The notes beneath the pieces were generated by a model. It made no database searches. It saw nothing but the letters and a program-made list of their open reading frames with translations, and was not told the DNA's origin. Source: Rhizocola hellebori (GTDB lineage Bacteria > Actinomycetota > Actinomycetes > Mycobacteriales > Micromonosporaceae). From it: a DNA stretch of 64,000 bases. The position numbers were made by a program, and so were the translations under genes. The stretch covers positions 124,001-188,000 of the forward strand of contig NZ_BONY01000010.1 of the NCBI RefSeq assembly GCF_016862955.1, in the 5' to 3' direction. Shown here one piece after another: positions 8,248-16,658 of the stretch (position 1 is its first letter; every line of letters begins with the position of its first letter).

Positions 8248-9666
8248 TCAGGCGAGGTGGACGAAGTCGTAGTCGAAGGGTTTGCCGTTGATGCCTTGCC
8301 GCGGCGGCGCTATCCAGGCGGCGATCTTTCCTCGTTCGTGTACCGGCCGCATCAACGACCGCACATGGGTCTTGTCCACGTCGGTGGGCAGCCATTCGCC
8401 CATGCGCCGCTGCCATTCCTCGGTGGACAGCAGCTGACCGTCGGGTGTGGACTCGATGCCGGCGAAGGTTCCGACCCGGCGGTTGAAAGCGATGTGCGGC
8501 AGCTGTAACCGTTGCGGCAGGCCAGCTTCGGCGAGGATCCTGTTCCAGCGCTGGAGGCCGATCTGGCAGTCGCCGATGTACTCGCGGCGCAAATCGGTGT
8601 TGAGCCCCACCAGCGCGGCGACCTCGGTGTAGCCGATCTGGCCCTCGTCGGTGACGGTGTCCACCATGATCGAGTCGTTGGTGAGACGGTGGTCGTCGCT
8701 GCGTCGCTCCTCGGACCAGCGGCCTTTGAGCCCGGCGGTGAAGTAGTTGGCCACGTTGGTAGACGTCTCGGACCCGAACAGGTCCAGCGAGACCGAGTAG
8801 TGGAAGTTGAGGTATTTCTGGATCGTGCGCAGCGGGATCGCGCCGTAGGGGCCGACGTCGTCGGTGTCGTTTTCCACCATCAGCTGCGCGGTCCGCTCGA
8901 CGATCCGGTCGATGCCGGTGGTGCCGACGAACATGTGGTGGGCTTCTTCCTTGAGCATGAATTCACAGGTACGCGACAACGGATCGAAAGCGGACTCCTT
9001 GAGGGTTCCGAGCTGATACTTGCCATCGCGGTCGGTGAAATAGGTGAACATGAAAAACGACAGCCAGTCCGGTGTCTCCTCGTTGAAAGCGCCCAGGATT
9101 CGCGGTGACTCTTCGCTGCCGGAGTTGCGGCGCAACAGTTCGTCGGCCTCCTCGCGGCCCTGCCGCCCGAAGTAGGCGTGCAGCAGGTAGACCATGGCCC
9201 ACAGGTGCCTGCCTTCCTCGACGTTGACCTGGAAGAGGTTGCGCAGGTCGTAGAGGCTGGGCGCGGTCGCGCCGAGGTTGCGTTGCTGTTCCACCGACGC
9301 CGGTTCGGTGTCGCCCTGGATGACGATGAGCCGTTGCAGCTCGGCGCGGTACTCGCCGGGCACCTTCTGCCAGGCGGGTTCGCCCTTGTGCTGGCCGAAA
9401 CCGATACGCCGATCGGGTTTGCGGTCGGCCAGGAAGATTCCCCACCGGTAGTCGCGCATGGCGACGTGGCCGAAGTGGGCCCAGCCCTCGCGGCCGACGT
9501 TGATGGCGGTGCGCAGGTAGACGTCGCGGGTGGGCAGGGTCGGTCCCATGAACTGCCACCAGTCCAGGAAGTTGGGCTGCCACGACTCCAAAGCCCTTTG
9601 TAGCCTGCGGTCCTCGCGCAGGTCGACGTTGTTGGGGATGCGTTCGCTGTAATCGCCGGCGGTCAT
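8248..9666 (-). CDS. boxB: Benzoyl-CoA 2,3-epoxidase, oxygenase component
   Basis: 472 residues, the normal BoxB length. The diiron oxygenase forms 2,3-epoxybenzoyl-CoA from benzoyl-CoA with O2 and electrons from a reductase (BoxA). The ligand pattern of the family is present: E121, E151 and H154 in VNVEEGRHLW, D212, E241 and H244 in KEEAHHMF. The start is ATG 9666 (MTAGDYSERIPNN); the same frame stays open upstream to 10677 but that part is antisense-type noise lying over boxC. Two bases separate it from the boxC stop codon. No boxA is present in this window, so electrons must come from a reductase encoded elsewhere. Confidence 0.96.
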   Translation of the reverse strand: MTAGDYSERIPNNVDLREDRRLQRALESWQPNFLDWWQFMGPTLPTRDVYLRTAINVGREGWAHFGHVAMRDYRWGIFLADRKPDRRIGFGQHKGEPAWQKVPGEYRAELQRLIVIQGDTEPASVEQQRNLGATAPSLYDLRNLFQVNVEEGRHLWAMVYLLHAYFGRQGREEADELLRRNSGSEESPRILGAFNEETPDWLSFFMFTYFTDRDGKYQLGTLKESAFDPLSRTCEFMLKEEAHHMFVGTTGIDRIVERTAQLMVENDTDDVGPYGAIPLRTIQKYLNFHYSVSLDLFGSETSTNVANYFTAGLKGRWSEERRSDDHRLTNDSIMVDTVTDEGQIGYTEVAALVGLNTDLRREYIGDCQIGLQRWNRILAEAGLPQRLQLPHIAFNRRVGTFAGIESTPDGQLLSTEEWQRRMGEWLPTDVDKTHVRSLMRPVHERGKIAAWIAPPRQGINGKPFDYDFVHLA

Positions 9667-9668
9667 GC

Positions 9669-11324
9669 TCACACTCGCCTTCGGTCGAAGTCGGCGCGCT
9701 GGCCGGTGCCGAACTTGCGCAGGGCGCCATCGGGCCCGGAAGCGTTGGGGCGGTGGAAAATCCAGTTCTGCCACGCGGAGAGCCGGCCGAAGATCTTGGT
9801 TTCGATGGTCTCCGGGCCGGCGAAGCGATAGTTGGCTTCCATGCCGGTCAGCGCGTCCGGGCTGAAGCTGGCCCGCTCCTCGACGGCGATGCGCACCTCT
9901 TCTGCCCAGTCGATGTCGTCGGGCGTGAAGGTCACCAGCCCGAGCCGTTCGGCGGCCTCGGCTTCCAGCGGCATGTCGACGGCCGCCTCGGCTGCGGCCA
10001 GCGCCTCGGGGTCGCCGAAGAAGCGGGTCTGCAGCCGGGTCAGATCGTTGCCCATCGGCAGCGCGCCCAGGTTCATCGGCCCGACCGTGACCGCGGCCGG
10101 CGACGTGCCGGCCGGGCCGTCTTCGAAGAGGCCGAACAGGTGATAGGAGCGGTCGGCGGCCAGCGCCAGCTCGAGCAGCGAACCGGCGAAGCAGCTGCCG
10201 GGCTCGATCAGCGCCAGGATGCTGCGGCTGGTCACGTCCAGGCGTTTGAGGGTCCGTTTGAGGTACAACATGATTTCGTTGGAAAGCCAATCGGCGCCGT
10301 TGTCGAGCAGCAGCGCGTCGTGGGCCAGGACGAGCGCCGGGTCGCCTGAAGTGCGCAGCAGCCAGGTGCCCAGTTCGGTCTCGTTGGTACGCAGGTCGAG
10401 GATGAGGTCGTCGAGTTCCCGCGTCATCGCCAGGGTCCAGAACGCGACGCCCTGCTCGTGCAGGCCGGCCGCGTCGGCGGGCGGCGCACAGGCTGGCCCC
10501 GACACGGTGATCTCGGCGCAGCCGCGGTCGTGGTCCAGCACGGCCCGCACGTGGCGGTAGGCGATGGTGTCGTCGGTTCGGGTCTTCTCCAGCTCGGCCA
10601 GCTCGATGCCCGCCCCGGCCGGACGGGCGGACCGGGCGGCGAGCTGCGCTGCGCGTGCGTCCACTGTGGATGCCCACTGGGTGCGGGGGACCGCCTCGTC
10701 GATCAAACGCCAGGCCACCGCCCGGCGGCCACCAACACCGTCGGCCTTGGTGGTGAAGTAGTCGGCCAGATCGCGGCGCACATGCCGTTTGTCGACGAGC
10801 CGGGTGAGCCCGCCGGTGCCGGGCAGCACGCCCAGCAGCGGCAGCTCCGGCAGCGACACCATCGACGAGCGGTCGTCGACGAGCATGATGTGTTCGCAGG
10901 CCAGAGCGAGCTCGTAGCCGCCGCCTGAGGCGGTGCCGTTGACGGCGGCGATCCAGGTCTGGCCGGAGTGGGCTGAGGCGTCCTCGATGCCGTTACGGGT
11001 CTCGTTGGTGAACTTGCAGAAGTTCACTTTCCAGGTGTGCGGGGCGGCGGCCAGCATGCGGATGTTGGCGCCGGAGGAGAAGATGCGCTCCTTGGCACTG
11101 GTCATCACGACCGCGCCGACCTCGGGGTGCTCGAATCGCAGCCGCTGCACGGCATCGTAGAGCTCGATGTCGACGGCCAGATCGTAGGAGTTGAGCATGA
11201 GCTCGTAGCCGGGCACCAGGCCACCGTGCTCGTCGACGTCCATGGCCACGGTGGCGATGGGACCGTCGATGCTCAGCCGCCAGTGGCGGTAGCGCGACGG
11301 GTGGGTGCGGAACTCGACCTGCAT
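9669..11324 (-). CDS. boxC: 2,3-epoxybenzoyl-CoA dihydrolase / benzoyl-CoA-dihydrodiol lyase
   Basis: 551 residues. It has two crotonase-like halves: the first holds SGANIRMLA, WIAAVNGTASGGGYELALAC and LPELPLLGVLPGTGGL, the second IEPGSCFAGSLLELALAADRSYHL and PMGNDLTRLQTRFFG. BoxC hydrolyses the epoxide ring of 2,3-epoxybenzoyl-CoA to 3,4-dehydroadipyl-CoA semialdehyde plus formate. The start at ATG 11324 has GGAGAGG on the minus strand; the longer open frame to 11723 runs through the promoter and the divergent regulator and is rejected. First gene of the operon boxC-boxB-ligase. Confidence 0.95.
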   Translation of the reverse strand: MQVEFRTHPSRYRHWRLSIDGPIATVAMDVDEHGGLVPGYELMLNSYDLAVDIELYDAVQRLRFEHPEVGAVVMTSAKERIFSSGANIRMLAAAPHTWKVNFCKFTNETRNGIEDASAHSGQTWIAAVNGTASGGGYELALACEHIMLVDDRSSMVSLPELPLLGVLPGTGGLTRLVDKRHVRRDLADYFTTKADGVGGRRAVAWRLIDEAVPRTQWASTVDARAAQLAARSARPAGAGIELAELEKTRTDDTIAYRHVRAVLDHDRGCAEITVSGPACAPPADAAGLHEQGVAFWTLAMTRELDDLILDLRTNETELGTWLLRTSGDPALVLAHDALLLDNGADWLSNEIMLYLKRTLKRLDVTSRSILALIEPGSCFAGSLLELALAADRSYHLFGLFEDGPAGTSPAAVTVGPMNLGALPMGNDLTRLQTRFFGDPEALAAAEAAVDMPLEAEAAERLGLVTFTPDDIDWAEEVRIAVEERASFSPDALTGMEANYRFAGPETIETKIFGRLSAWQNWIFHRPNASGPDGALRKFGTGQRADFDRRRV

Positions 11325-11424
11325 CGCCTCTCCTGCCGGGGTCGGGCCGTGACCCCTAAATTCTACAAAGATTTGCAAGTACATCAATATTTTGTCGCAG
11401 ATGCCGCGCCCGTAGCATGGGGCC
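11325..11424. promoter_or_regulatory. Divergent promoter/operator region between boxC and the PaaX-type regulator
   Basis: This 100-bp gap holds the only AT-rich patch of the neighbourhood (about 11356-11396). ACAAA at 11365-11369 and TTTGT at 11391-11395 form short inverted ends around it. Both the box operon and the regulator must start here, so it is the natural operator for a CoA-thioester-responsive PaaX-type repressor. The exact site is not defined. Confidence 0.55.
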
Positions 11425-12291
11425 ATGACGCCGACCACCGCAGACGCCGTCGGCGAGGGATCCCCGACCATGTCGCGCCGGCATGCGGCCGGTGCCGACG
11501 GAGCCCGCGGCCTGCTGTTCACCGTGCTCGGCGAGTTCGCCCTGCCGCATCGGGGGCCCATCCCCACCGCGGCGATCATCGACGTGCTGGGCCGGCTGGA
11601 CATCGAGGAGAAGGCCGCCCGGCAGGCCCTCGCCCGTACGGCCGCCGACGGCTGGCTCGTCTCGGCCCGACACGGCCGGCGCACCCTGTGGTCGCTTAGC
11701 GACAGTGCGGTCCAGCTGCTCACCGACGGCGCCGAGCGGATCTACTCCTTCGCCGGCCGGCAGGTCGGCTGGGACGGGCGGTGGCTGCTGGTCCTGGTCC
11801 GGGTGCCCGAGACCGAACGCTCCGCGCGTCACCTGCTGCGCACCCGGCTCACCTGGGCCGGATTCGGCAGCCCCGCACCCGGCGTGTGGATCAGCACCCA
11901 CCTCGATCGGGTTGCCGAGGCCCAGCGGGTACTCAACGAGGCTGGTCTTCTCAAAGACGCCCAGATCTTCCTGGCCGAACGGCACGGCGGAGGAGAACTC
12001 GCCACGATGATCCGCCAGGCGTGGGATCTCGAGGCGATTGAGGAACGCTACGAGGAGTTCCTCGTCGAGTACGCCCGCCAGCCCTCCCGGGATCGGCTGG
12101 TCCGCGTCATCCAGCTCGTCCACGCCTGGCGGCGGTTTCCGCAAATCGACCCGGCCCTGCCCGCCGAGCTGCTGCCCGAACGCTGGAGCGGAGCTCGGGC
12201 GGCAGCGCTGTTTCGCCGCCAACACGCCAAATGGAGCGCCGACGCCACCGCTCAATGGCGCGAAACCATCGTGCCGGGGACGCGCGGGTAG
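11425..12291 (+). CDS. PaaX family transcriptional regulator
   Basis: 288 residues. The order matches PaaX: an N-terminal winged helix (LLFTVLGEFALPHRGPIPTAAIIDVLGRLDIEEKAARQALARTAADGWL, with the GR/G hairpin after it), a central domain (RWLLVLVRVPE, RHLLRTRLTWAGFGSPAPGVWIS) and the C-terminal PaaX_C helix bundle (RDRLVRVIQLVHAWRRFPQIDPALP). The E. coli founder represses phenylacetate degradation and is released by phenylacetyl-CoA. Its divergent position next to the box genes suggests control by benzoyl-CoA here. An internal ATG at 11470 is an alternative start that keeps the whole winged helix. Its stop codon sits inside the terminator hairpin. Confidence 0.9.
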   Translation: MTPTTADAVGEGSPTMSRRHAAGADGARGLLFTVLGEFALPHRGPIPTAAIIDVLGRLDIEEKAARQALARTAADGWLVSARHGRRTLWSLSDSAVQLLTDGAERIYSFAGRQVGWDGRWLLVLVRVPETERSARHLLRTRLTWAGFGSPAPGVWISTHLDRVAEAQRVLNEAGLLKDAQIFLAERHGGGELATMIRQAWDLEAIEERYEEFLVEYARQPSRDRLVRVIQLVHAWRRFPQIDPALPAELLPERWSGARAAALFRRQHAKWSADATAQWRETIVPGTRG

Positions 12292-12305
12292 CGCGTCCCC
12301 GGCAC
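12271..12305. terminator. Perfect 15-bp terminator hairpin at the 3' end of the PaaX-type gene
   Basis: Arms 12271-12285 and 12291-12305 are exact reverse complements (GTGCCGGGGACGCGC) with a 5-nt loop. The hairpin overlaps the last codons and stop of the regulator and lies 10 nt from the stop of the convergent gene. Confidence 0.85.
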
Positions 12306-12315
12306 TTGCTCGTCT

Positions 12316-14256
12316 TTAGATTCGGGTCATCGTGTAGTTACCCGCGCCGGCGGCGTTGATCACGACCACGCCGTACCAGCCGCTGCGGGGTGGGGTGAAG
12401 GTGATCGTCTCGGCGGCGCCCGGCCCGCCGGCGGTCGACGAGGCGAGGGCCTGTCCCCGGGAGCGGACGAACGTGTTCGGGTCGGCCGGGTCGCTGCCGA
12501 AGAGGAACAGCTCCGGGTTCTGGCCGATGTTGGATGGGGTGACTCGCAGGGTCACCGGGACACCGGCGCTCAGTGAGGTGTCCATGACCTGCACGATGCT
12601 CGAAGCATTCATGGCGAGGATGTTGCTGTTGCCCGGGTTCAGGACAGCCGGGCCCTGGGCCAGCTGGATCTGGTAATCGGCTGCACCGCCCCAGAGCCGA
12701 ACCTGCGGGTAGTAGTCGCCCATCGGGCGGCGGTTGGTGTCCACCGCGACAATGTCCACTGTGGACCCGCCGAACCAGCTCCCGCCCAGACTGGCGGTCT
12801 GCGCCCGGTCATCGAAGAGATAGAGGTCGTGGTCGGCACCGGCTGCCGGCCGCAACGCGACCGCCGACCAGTAAACGCTTGTCGTCCGGTACTGGAAGTT
12901 GTGCGACGGCACCGCGGGTGGCCGGGCCAGCGTGGTGTAGTCGGTCAGCGGGTCGCGGAACTGGTAGTCGATGGCGTTCTGGTAGAGGCAGGCCATCGCC
13001 CCGGTCTCGGCGACGTTGAACTCGTCGGTCGCCCGGTGGGCCCAGAACTCGGCGAACGTGTTGCTCACGTGATGGGTGAAGGTGTACCAGATGTTCGACC
13101 AGCCCTCACCGGCCCGATCCCACAACGTCTCGTTGCCGGTGTCGGTGATGTCGAGCAGCGCCCCGGCCACCCGCAACTCGGACGCGTCCGTCTCGCCCCA
13201 GCCGTCACCCCAACGCTGGCCCTCCAGGCTGAGAGACGTCCCGCCGGGCAGCCGCACGAACGGGTCGTTGTACATGGTGGCGGTGAACCAGTGGGCGAAT
13301 CCCTCCACCCAGGCACAGCCGGTGGACGTGGCGATCGTGACGGTGTGCGGGGCGCAGTTCGGGGTCGCGGGCATCGCGTCGTTGTAGACGTCGTCCATGA
13401 GCGAGTTGGCGAGCTCGCGGGTCACGGCCATCGGGGTGTCCGGGTCGGTCGCGGCCAGGCGCACCGTATTGGTGTCGGCCGCGTAGTACGGCCCGTCGAC
13501 CGAATCCTCAGTCCACCGGATCCGCATCTGCCGGCACACCGCATCCTTCGGGTCGAAGCAGCCGTTGACCGGCTTCGGGATCCACAGCCAGGTGAAGTCG
13601 ACGATGTCGTAGGCGTGCAGCGCCCGGTGAAGGCCTGGCGCACCGGTGGTCAGGCTGCCCATGTCGAGGACCGCGCCGGGCTTTACGTCGTCGATGGTGC
13701 CCGTCTGAAACATGTACGGGCCGGCGTCGGAGCCCACGCGCCACTGTGAGACCTCGGAGACGAACCTGACGCGGACATCGGCGGTGCCGGTGTCCGGTGC
13801 GGTTTCGGACGCCGAGTCGAAGCAGATGTTGTAGTTGCCAAAGTAGTCGGTCACGGCGGCCGCGAGCAGATCGTCGCCGGTCTCCGGATCGACATCCCAG
13901 ACCTGCACCTGCATGTTCATCAAGTTGTGCCAGACCGCGTTCTGGTCCAGGTAGGAAAAATTGCCCTTGACCCGGGTGTCGCATGCGGCGTCGATGCCTG
14001 CGCGTGCGATCCGGGTGGACGCCGGCAACGTGGCGGCGGTGATGCCCTGCCCGCTCGGCCGAACCGGTTGGGCCGCTTTCACACCGGCGGGCACGGCCGC
14101 GGTCGGCACCACGCCCGGCTGGGTCGGATTGCCGACGCCAGACCCGCCCGGCGCGCCGATGGCCGGGATGCCGGTCGCGGCCGCGCCGCCTGCCGCTCCG
14201 ATGAATAGTGCCGTCAGAGCCGCGATGGCGCGGCTGGTGAACCTGTTGGGCAACAT
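12316..14256 (-). CDS. Secreted metallopeptidase-like protein with a degenerate zinc motif
   Basis: 646 residues. ATG 14256 is chosen because a GGGAGGAG site precedes it and residues 4-30 are a clear signal peptide; the frame remains open upstream to 14625 without reason. The middle part follows a family of secreted bacterial proteins whose zinc site reads HExGHxxM...NC.PH....S..GCAWxEG. Here the first half reads R280-E-L-A-N284 where HExxH is expected, while CAWVEGFAHWF (314-324) is kept. Two of the zinc ligands are therefore missing and the protein is probably not a protease. The C-terminal 200 residues look like beta-sandwich (PPC-like) domains ending in WYGVVVINAAGAGNYTMTRI. Exported; role unknown. 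Confidence 0.75.
   Translation of the reverse strand: MLPNRFTSRAIAALTALFIGAAGGAAATGIPAIGAPGGSGVGNPTQPGVVPTAAVPAGVKAAQPVRPSGQGITAATLPASTRIARAGIDAACDTRVKGNFSYLDQNAVWHNLMNMQVQVWDVDPETGDDLLAAAVTDYFGNYNICFDSASETAPDTGTADVRVRFVSEVSQWRVGSDAGPYMFQTGTIDDVKPGAVLDMGSLTTGAPGLHRALHAYDIVDFTWLWIPKPVNGCFDPKDAVCRQMRIRWTEDSVDGPYYAADTNTVRLAATDPDTPMAVTRELANSLMDDVYNDAMPATPNCAPHTVTIATSTGCAWVEGFAHWFTATMYNDPFVRLPGGTSLSLEGQRWGDGWGETDASELRVAGALLDITDTGNETLWDRAGEGWSNIWYTFTHHVSNTFAEFWAHRATDEFNVAETGAMACLYQNAIDYQFRDPLTDYTTLARPPAVPSHNFQYRTTSVYWSAVALRPAAGADHDLYLFDDRAQTASLGGSWFGGSTVDIVAVDTNRRPMGDYYPQVRLWGGAADYQIQLAQGPAVLNPGNSNILAMNASSIVQVMDTSLSAGVPVTLRVTPSNIGQNPELFLFGSDPADPNTFVRSRGQALASSTAGGPGAAETITFTPPRSGWYGVVVINAAGAGNYTMTRI
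12754..12766. repeat. Perfect GTCCA-N3-TGGAC palindrome
   Basis: GTCCACTGTGGAC, inside the metallopeptidase-like gene. One of four perfect copies in the window (others at 22596, 29658, 32366). Confidence 0.7.
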
Positions 14257-14485
14257 GAATCCTTGCTCCTCCCTGTGGGAGTGGCCGGTCGGATCTCGCC
14301 GAGCCACGCGGGAATGAGCGAATTGAAAGACCGTCTGATACATCCCAAGGCTGACCGCTAGGCGACAGCGCCGGTTCAGATCCGTGTTGATCACGCTCGG
14401 ATTCTCGAAAACTGACGGCTTTCGGCGGGCCGGTTCGTAACGTGGCGGCCATCTATGCGTCCCCGCTCCCACGAAAGGCCTCACC

Positions 14486-15106
14486 GTGAGACGTTTCGCC
14501 AGCGCCCTGACCGGCGTCGTGCTGGCCGCGGCCGCCCTTGCCGCGACCGGTTTCGACGCCGGCCCGGCGGCAGCCGCGACCTTCGCCCCCGCCAGCGGCC
14601 GGTTGCTGTTCATCGGGCAGTCCACCCAATCGTCGTGGAACGACTACACCTCGTTCGCCGCCGCGCCCGCCGGTGGCTCGGTCTACTACGAGGTGAAGTC
14701 CGGCAACTGGATAAACCCGGCCCACCGCGACTACGCCGGTTTCCTTGCCCAGCAAGCAAAGATGGTCAAGATCGGAATCAGCTGGAAGGACAACCCGCCG
14801 GGTTTCACCGGCGGCGATGAGTCCGCCAAGGCGGCGCGCTCACGGGCGGTGACCCAGGAGCTCGCCAACGGCCAGCACGCCGGGCAGTTCACCAATCTGA
14901 TCAATTTCATCAACGCCAATCCGCAGGCCAAGTTCTTCCTGCGGCTCGACTGGCGGCCGCACCACCGACGGCACGGCGGTGCAGCTGTGGGACTGCCTGA
15001 ACAACCCCGCCCAGCAATGGCGGATCGAGCCCAACGGCGCCCTGGTCAACCCGAACTCGGGCAAGTGTCTCGACGTGGCCGGTGGCGCCACCGCCGCACC
15101 GACGTG
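14486..15106 (+). pseudogene. Broken secreted glycoside hydrolase-ricin lectin gene
   Basis: From GTG 14486 (GAAAGG upstream) a signal peptide (residues 1-32) and about 120 residues of a secreted enzyme-like domain can be read (LLFIGQSTQSSWNDYTSF, KIGISWKDNPPGF, FINANPQAKFFLRLDW), which resembles the start of a glycoside hydrolase. At about 14951 this breaks off and a ricin-B lectin repeat begins in the +1 frame (GGRTTDGT, QLWDCLNNPAQQW, LVNPNSGKCLDVAGG). The lectin in turn ends at about 15097, where it meets an inverted lectin copy belonging to the gene on the other strand. The catalytic domain is thus incomplete, out of frame with its lectin, and the lectin has lost its C-terminal repeats. 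Either a real double deletion or an assembly join. Confidence 0.7.
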
Positions 15107-15251
15107 CCGTTGGCGGTGCTTGCGCCGGCCACGTCCAAACACTTGCCCGAGTTGGGGTTCACCAGCGTGTTGCCCACCTGCTGCCACATCTGGGCGGGGT
15201 TGTTCAGGCAGTCCCACAGCTGGGTTTTGGTTCCGTCTTCGGTCCTGCCGC
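14952..15251. repeat. Large imperfect inverted repeat of two ricin-lectin segments
   Basis: Arm A (14952-15096, read on +) and arm B (15110-15251, read on -) each encode about 48 residues of a ricin-B lectin (GGRT.DGT...QLWDCLNNPAQ.W...LVNPNSGKCLDVAG). A 33-nt core is an exact reverse complement: 14982-15014 against 15190-15222. The arms differ by one codon (A encodes one residue more) and by scattered substitutions, so they derive from two paralogous genes rather than a recent duplication. The centre is near 15103. Confidence 0.9.
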
Positions 15252-16347
15252 CGGAGACGTCCAAGCAGCGGCCCGACACTGGGTTGATGATGGAGCGGGC
15301 GGCAACACCGCCACCGCGGATGAGGAACAGGTTGTCGGCCACGTTGAAGTTGTTGGCCAGGTAGGAACCCGCAGGCGGGTTGGTGTGGTAGTAGTCGTCG
15401 TGGTTGCAGTCCAGGCGCGCGTCGTGAGCCCGGTCGCCGCACAGGAATCGCATCGGCGGGTGGTTCGGCTCGTCGGAATAGCACATGACGTCCCACTCGT
15501 CGGTGCAGTGCGCGCCGCCGGAGGCGTTGGGGGCGTTGTTGTTCACCGCGCCGAGGTTGTGACCAAGCTCGTGCGCGGCGACGCTGGCGTTCCAGCAGCC
15601 GTTGTCGGAGCGGCCGTATTCGGGCCCGAAGTTGGACCGGTTGGCGTCGGTTTTGCGGGTGTCACCGGCGAAGCCGCCGATTCCACAATAGACGTTGGCC
15701 TCGACCAGCATGACGTACTTGCGGTCGGTGCGGTTGAAGCCCTGCGCCTTGATGGCGTTGACGCTCGCGCCGAGATCGGCCAGCGCAGACTGTGCTACCT
15801 GGACGTCGCGGACCACCGGGCGGCAGGCGCCGTTGACGCTCTCGGTGACGAAGCGGATGTGACGCTGCCCGCCGGTTTCCCGGGCCGACTCGTTGTAGAT
15901 GACGTCCATGCCTTCGGCGATGGTGCGGAAGGTCTCCAGGAATTGGCCATACCTATTGACATTTCCGTGTACGTAGACCACCTCCACCCGCCGCCCCGAC
16001 GTGCCATCGCCCTCGCACACCGCGAGCGCCTGCGGCCCAGCCGACACCGTGCCGGACAAGAGTGGCATAGGCGTCACGGAGCGATGCACGGCCAGATACG
16101 GCGGCGGGCTGTCCGGCCCGTGCGTGCACATGACGGGCTCGACCAGGTTCACCCGGATTCCGCTGGGGCACATATCGTTGGCGGCCACGGAGAGCCCGCG
16201 GTAGACCAGGCCGCGGGCGGCGTCGTCGGCGGGCAGCCGGGGGTCGGGTGCGGGCGCGGCGGGCTGCGCGCCCGCAGGCCCCGCCAGCCCGCCCAGCAGT
16301 AATAGCGCGGCCAGGCCGGCCAGGGCCGGCCGTCGTCGCAGAGCCAT
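15046..16347 (-). CDS. Secreted metzincin-type metallopeptidase with truncated ricin-B lectin
   Basis: 433 residues from ATG 16347 (GAGAGGAG upstream on the minus strand). Residues 7-28 are a signal peptide. The zinc helix is AHELGHNLGAV (HELGH at 259-263) and a Met-turn-like DVMCYSD follows near 286, as in metzincins, although the third ligand is not obvious (H280 or nearby). A ricin-B lectin starts at about residue 348 (INPVSGRCLDVSGG, QLWDCLNNPAQMW, LVNPNSGKCLDVAGAS). After residue 414 the frame crosses the inverted junction and the last 18 residues are nonsense translated from the opposite strand of the neighbouring lectin. The gene has lost its natural 3' end. It would act outside the cell on protein, held to carbohydrate by the lectin. 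Confidence 0.82.
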   Translation of the reverse strand: MALRRRPALAGLAALLLLGGLAGPAGAQPAAPAPDPRLPADDAARGLVYRGLSVAANDMCPSGIRVNLVEPVMCTHGPDSPPPYLAVHRSVTPMPLLSGTVSAGPQALAVCEGDGTSGRRVEVVYVHGNVNRYGQFLETFRTIAEGMDVIYNESARETGGQRHIRFVTESVNGACRPVVRDVQVAQSALADLGASVNAIKAQGFNRTDRKYVMLVEANVYCGIGGFAGDTRKTDANRSNFGPEYGRSDNGCWNASVAAHELGHNLGAVNNNAPNASGGAHCTDEWDVMCYSDEPNHPPMRFLCGDRAHDARLDCNHDDYYHTNPPAGSYLANNFNVADNLFLIRGGGVAARSIINPVSGRCLDVSGGRTEDGTKTQLWDCLNNPAQMWQQVGNTLVNPNSGKCLDVAGASTANGTSVRRWRHRPRRDTCPSSG

Positions 16348-16658
16348 GACAAGGGCTCCTCTCGGTGAGGGACAAGGAGCCGCAACGTATCCGGACCCTC
16401 CCCGTGGTGTCGACACTTTTCGATACCTCAGTGTCATGTGGGCACCGCGTGCGGGATACCTCGCTGCGATGTGGAGCGAACAGTGGGCGACCGGCGCCGG
16501 CTGTTCGCCGGGTTTCGAAAACTGTGGGGCGGCGAGCGGGTGGCAGGGAACAATCGGCGCAACGAAGCGTTAGGGGCCAGCCCGCCGGGAGCCGGGCAAT
16601 GCGCGGGATATGGCCGAGGGCAGACGCTCATCCATCACGTCTGTCCTTTGGAGACTTC
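16348..16658. promoter_or_regulatory. 311-bp divergent intergenic region, protease / GH12
   Basis: No gene fits here. It must contain both promoters for the divergent secreted enzymes. A near-palindrome GTTTCGAAAAC lies at about 16512-16522, and a related CTCGAAAAC element occurs upstream of the broken glycoside hydrolase gene near 14405. Palindromes of the CGAAA/TTTCG type are used by several actinobacterial regulators of plant-polymer enzymes, but the match is short. Confidence 0.35.

Noticed and set aside
8248-10677. One long minus-strand frame joining boxB with 337 upstream codons
   Set aside because: The upstream codons overlie boxC in another frame with no homology; the boxB start at 9666 fits family length.
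14952-15251. Inverted repeat as transposon ends
   Set aside because: Both arms code for lectin of adjacent genes; no transposase or target duplication nearby.
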